A program made the position numbers and the translations under genes. Positions 37,967 to 38,005 of a stretch of 38,005 bases of DNA are shown piece after piece. Numbering within the stretch: the stretch's first letter is position 1; every line of letters begins with the position of its first letter. The stretch spans positions 1 to 38,005 of IMG/VR virus record IMGVR_UViG_3300044712_000313; one strand, given 5' to 3'. The notes under the pieces are model-generated. The model ran no database searches and was not told the DNA's origin. It worked only from the letters and a program-made list of their open reading frames with translations. The DNA is from a virus.

Positions 37967-38005
37967 CCCTTAATCCCCCCCATAGGCTGACCCCCTCGGA
38001 CAACC
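37967..38005. other. Window edge, nothing identified
   Basis: These 39 bases are C-rich (runs of C at 37974-37980 and 37991-37995) and contain no supportable gene or structure. They do not join in frame to the truncated gene at base 1: a TGA at 37988-37990 is in that frame and no start codon follows it. Confidence 0.5.

Noticed and set aside
1-38005. Six-base inverted terminal match (GGTTGT at the start, ACAACC at the end)
   Set aside because: Six bases are expected by chance, the match does not extend, and the first gene is truncated, so these are not genome termini.
1-38005. tRNA genes, CRISPR arrays, integrase and attachment sites
   Set aside because: I looked for cloverleaf T-arm consensus, regular spaced repeats and recombinase motifs and saw none. 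A dedicated scan could still find a degenerate tRNA.

Overview
The window is a block of a tailed-phage genome, most likely from a short-tailed (podovirus-like) bacteriophage of an unidentified bacterium. The case rests on a complete head-assembly and packaging set (large terminase, portal, scaffold, major capsid protein), tail-nozzle and fibre-type proteins, a giant internal or ejected protein, and no tail-tape-measure or baseplate genes. I see no integrase, repressor, tRNA, rRNA, CRISPR array or insertion sequence. Ribosome binding sites are mostly strong AGGAG-type sequences. Two proteins carry typical bacterial Sec signal peptides, so the host is a bacterium, but nothing here fixes its species. 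The window is not a whole genome: the first gene runs off the left edge, and a leftward terminator at the right edge must serve genes beyond it.

Left part (1-4615, plus strand) is a tight, overlapping replication-type operon. It holds the end of a SAM methyltransferase, four small unknown genes, a uracil-DNA glycosylase fused to a 3'-5' exonuclease, a small Cys-rich protein, a short linker frame, a family A DNA polymerase domain and a small terminal gene. The polymerase is unusual. What is normally one chain is spread over separate frames, the residue matching E. coli Pol I Phe762 is Leu, and motif C reads HDA rather than HDE. A convergent, hairpin-rich zone (4616-4725) separates this operon from the rest.

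The main part (4685-37360, minus strand) is the virion and lysis cluster, read right to left. First come an unknown gene, a DnaJ-type zinc-finger protein, a SleB-like cell-wall hydrolase, a zinc-ribbon protein and the large terminase. Small genes and two paralogous proteins with signal peptides follow, then a zinc-ribbon protein and the portal. A separate capsid unit comes next, with its own consensus-like promoter at about 28000 and an intrinsic terminator at 24717-24741 (two small proteins, scaffold, major capsid protein, probable decoration proteins). Just past that terminator sits an endonuclease VII-type HNH gene. Then come connector proteins, a four-PKD-domain protein, a probable tail nozzle, fibre-like proteins, a protein ending in an S74 intramolecular chaperone, an internal virion protein, a 2181-residue polyvalent-type protein with an HExxH zincin motif, and finally a second small HExxH protein.

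Most junctions in the virion cluster are TAATG one-base overlaps, so translation is probably coupled through long stretches. The last 645 bases (37361-38005) carry no gene I can support but are rich in stem-loops and AT tracts, and probably hold the control region for the late operon. The tetranucleotide CTAG is common in much of the backbone but nearly absent from the two signal-peptide genes and from the distal half of one fibre gene, which points to mosaic acquisition of surface-interaction modules.
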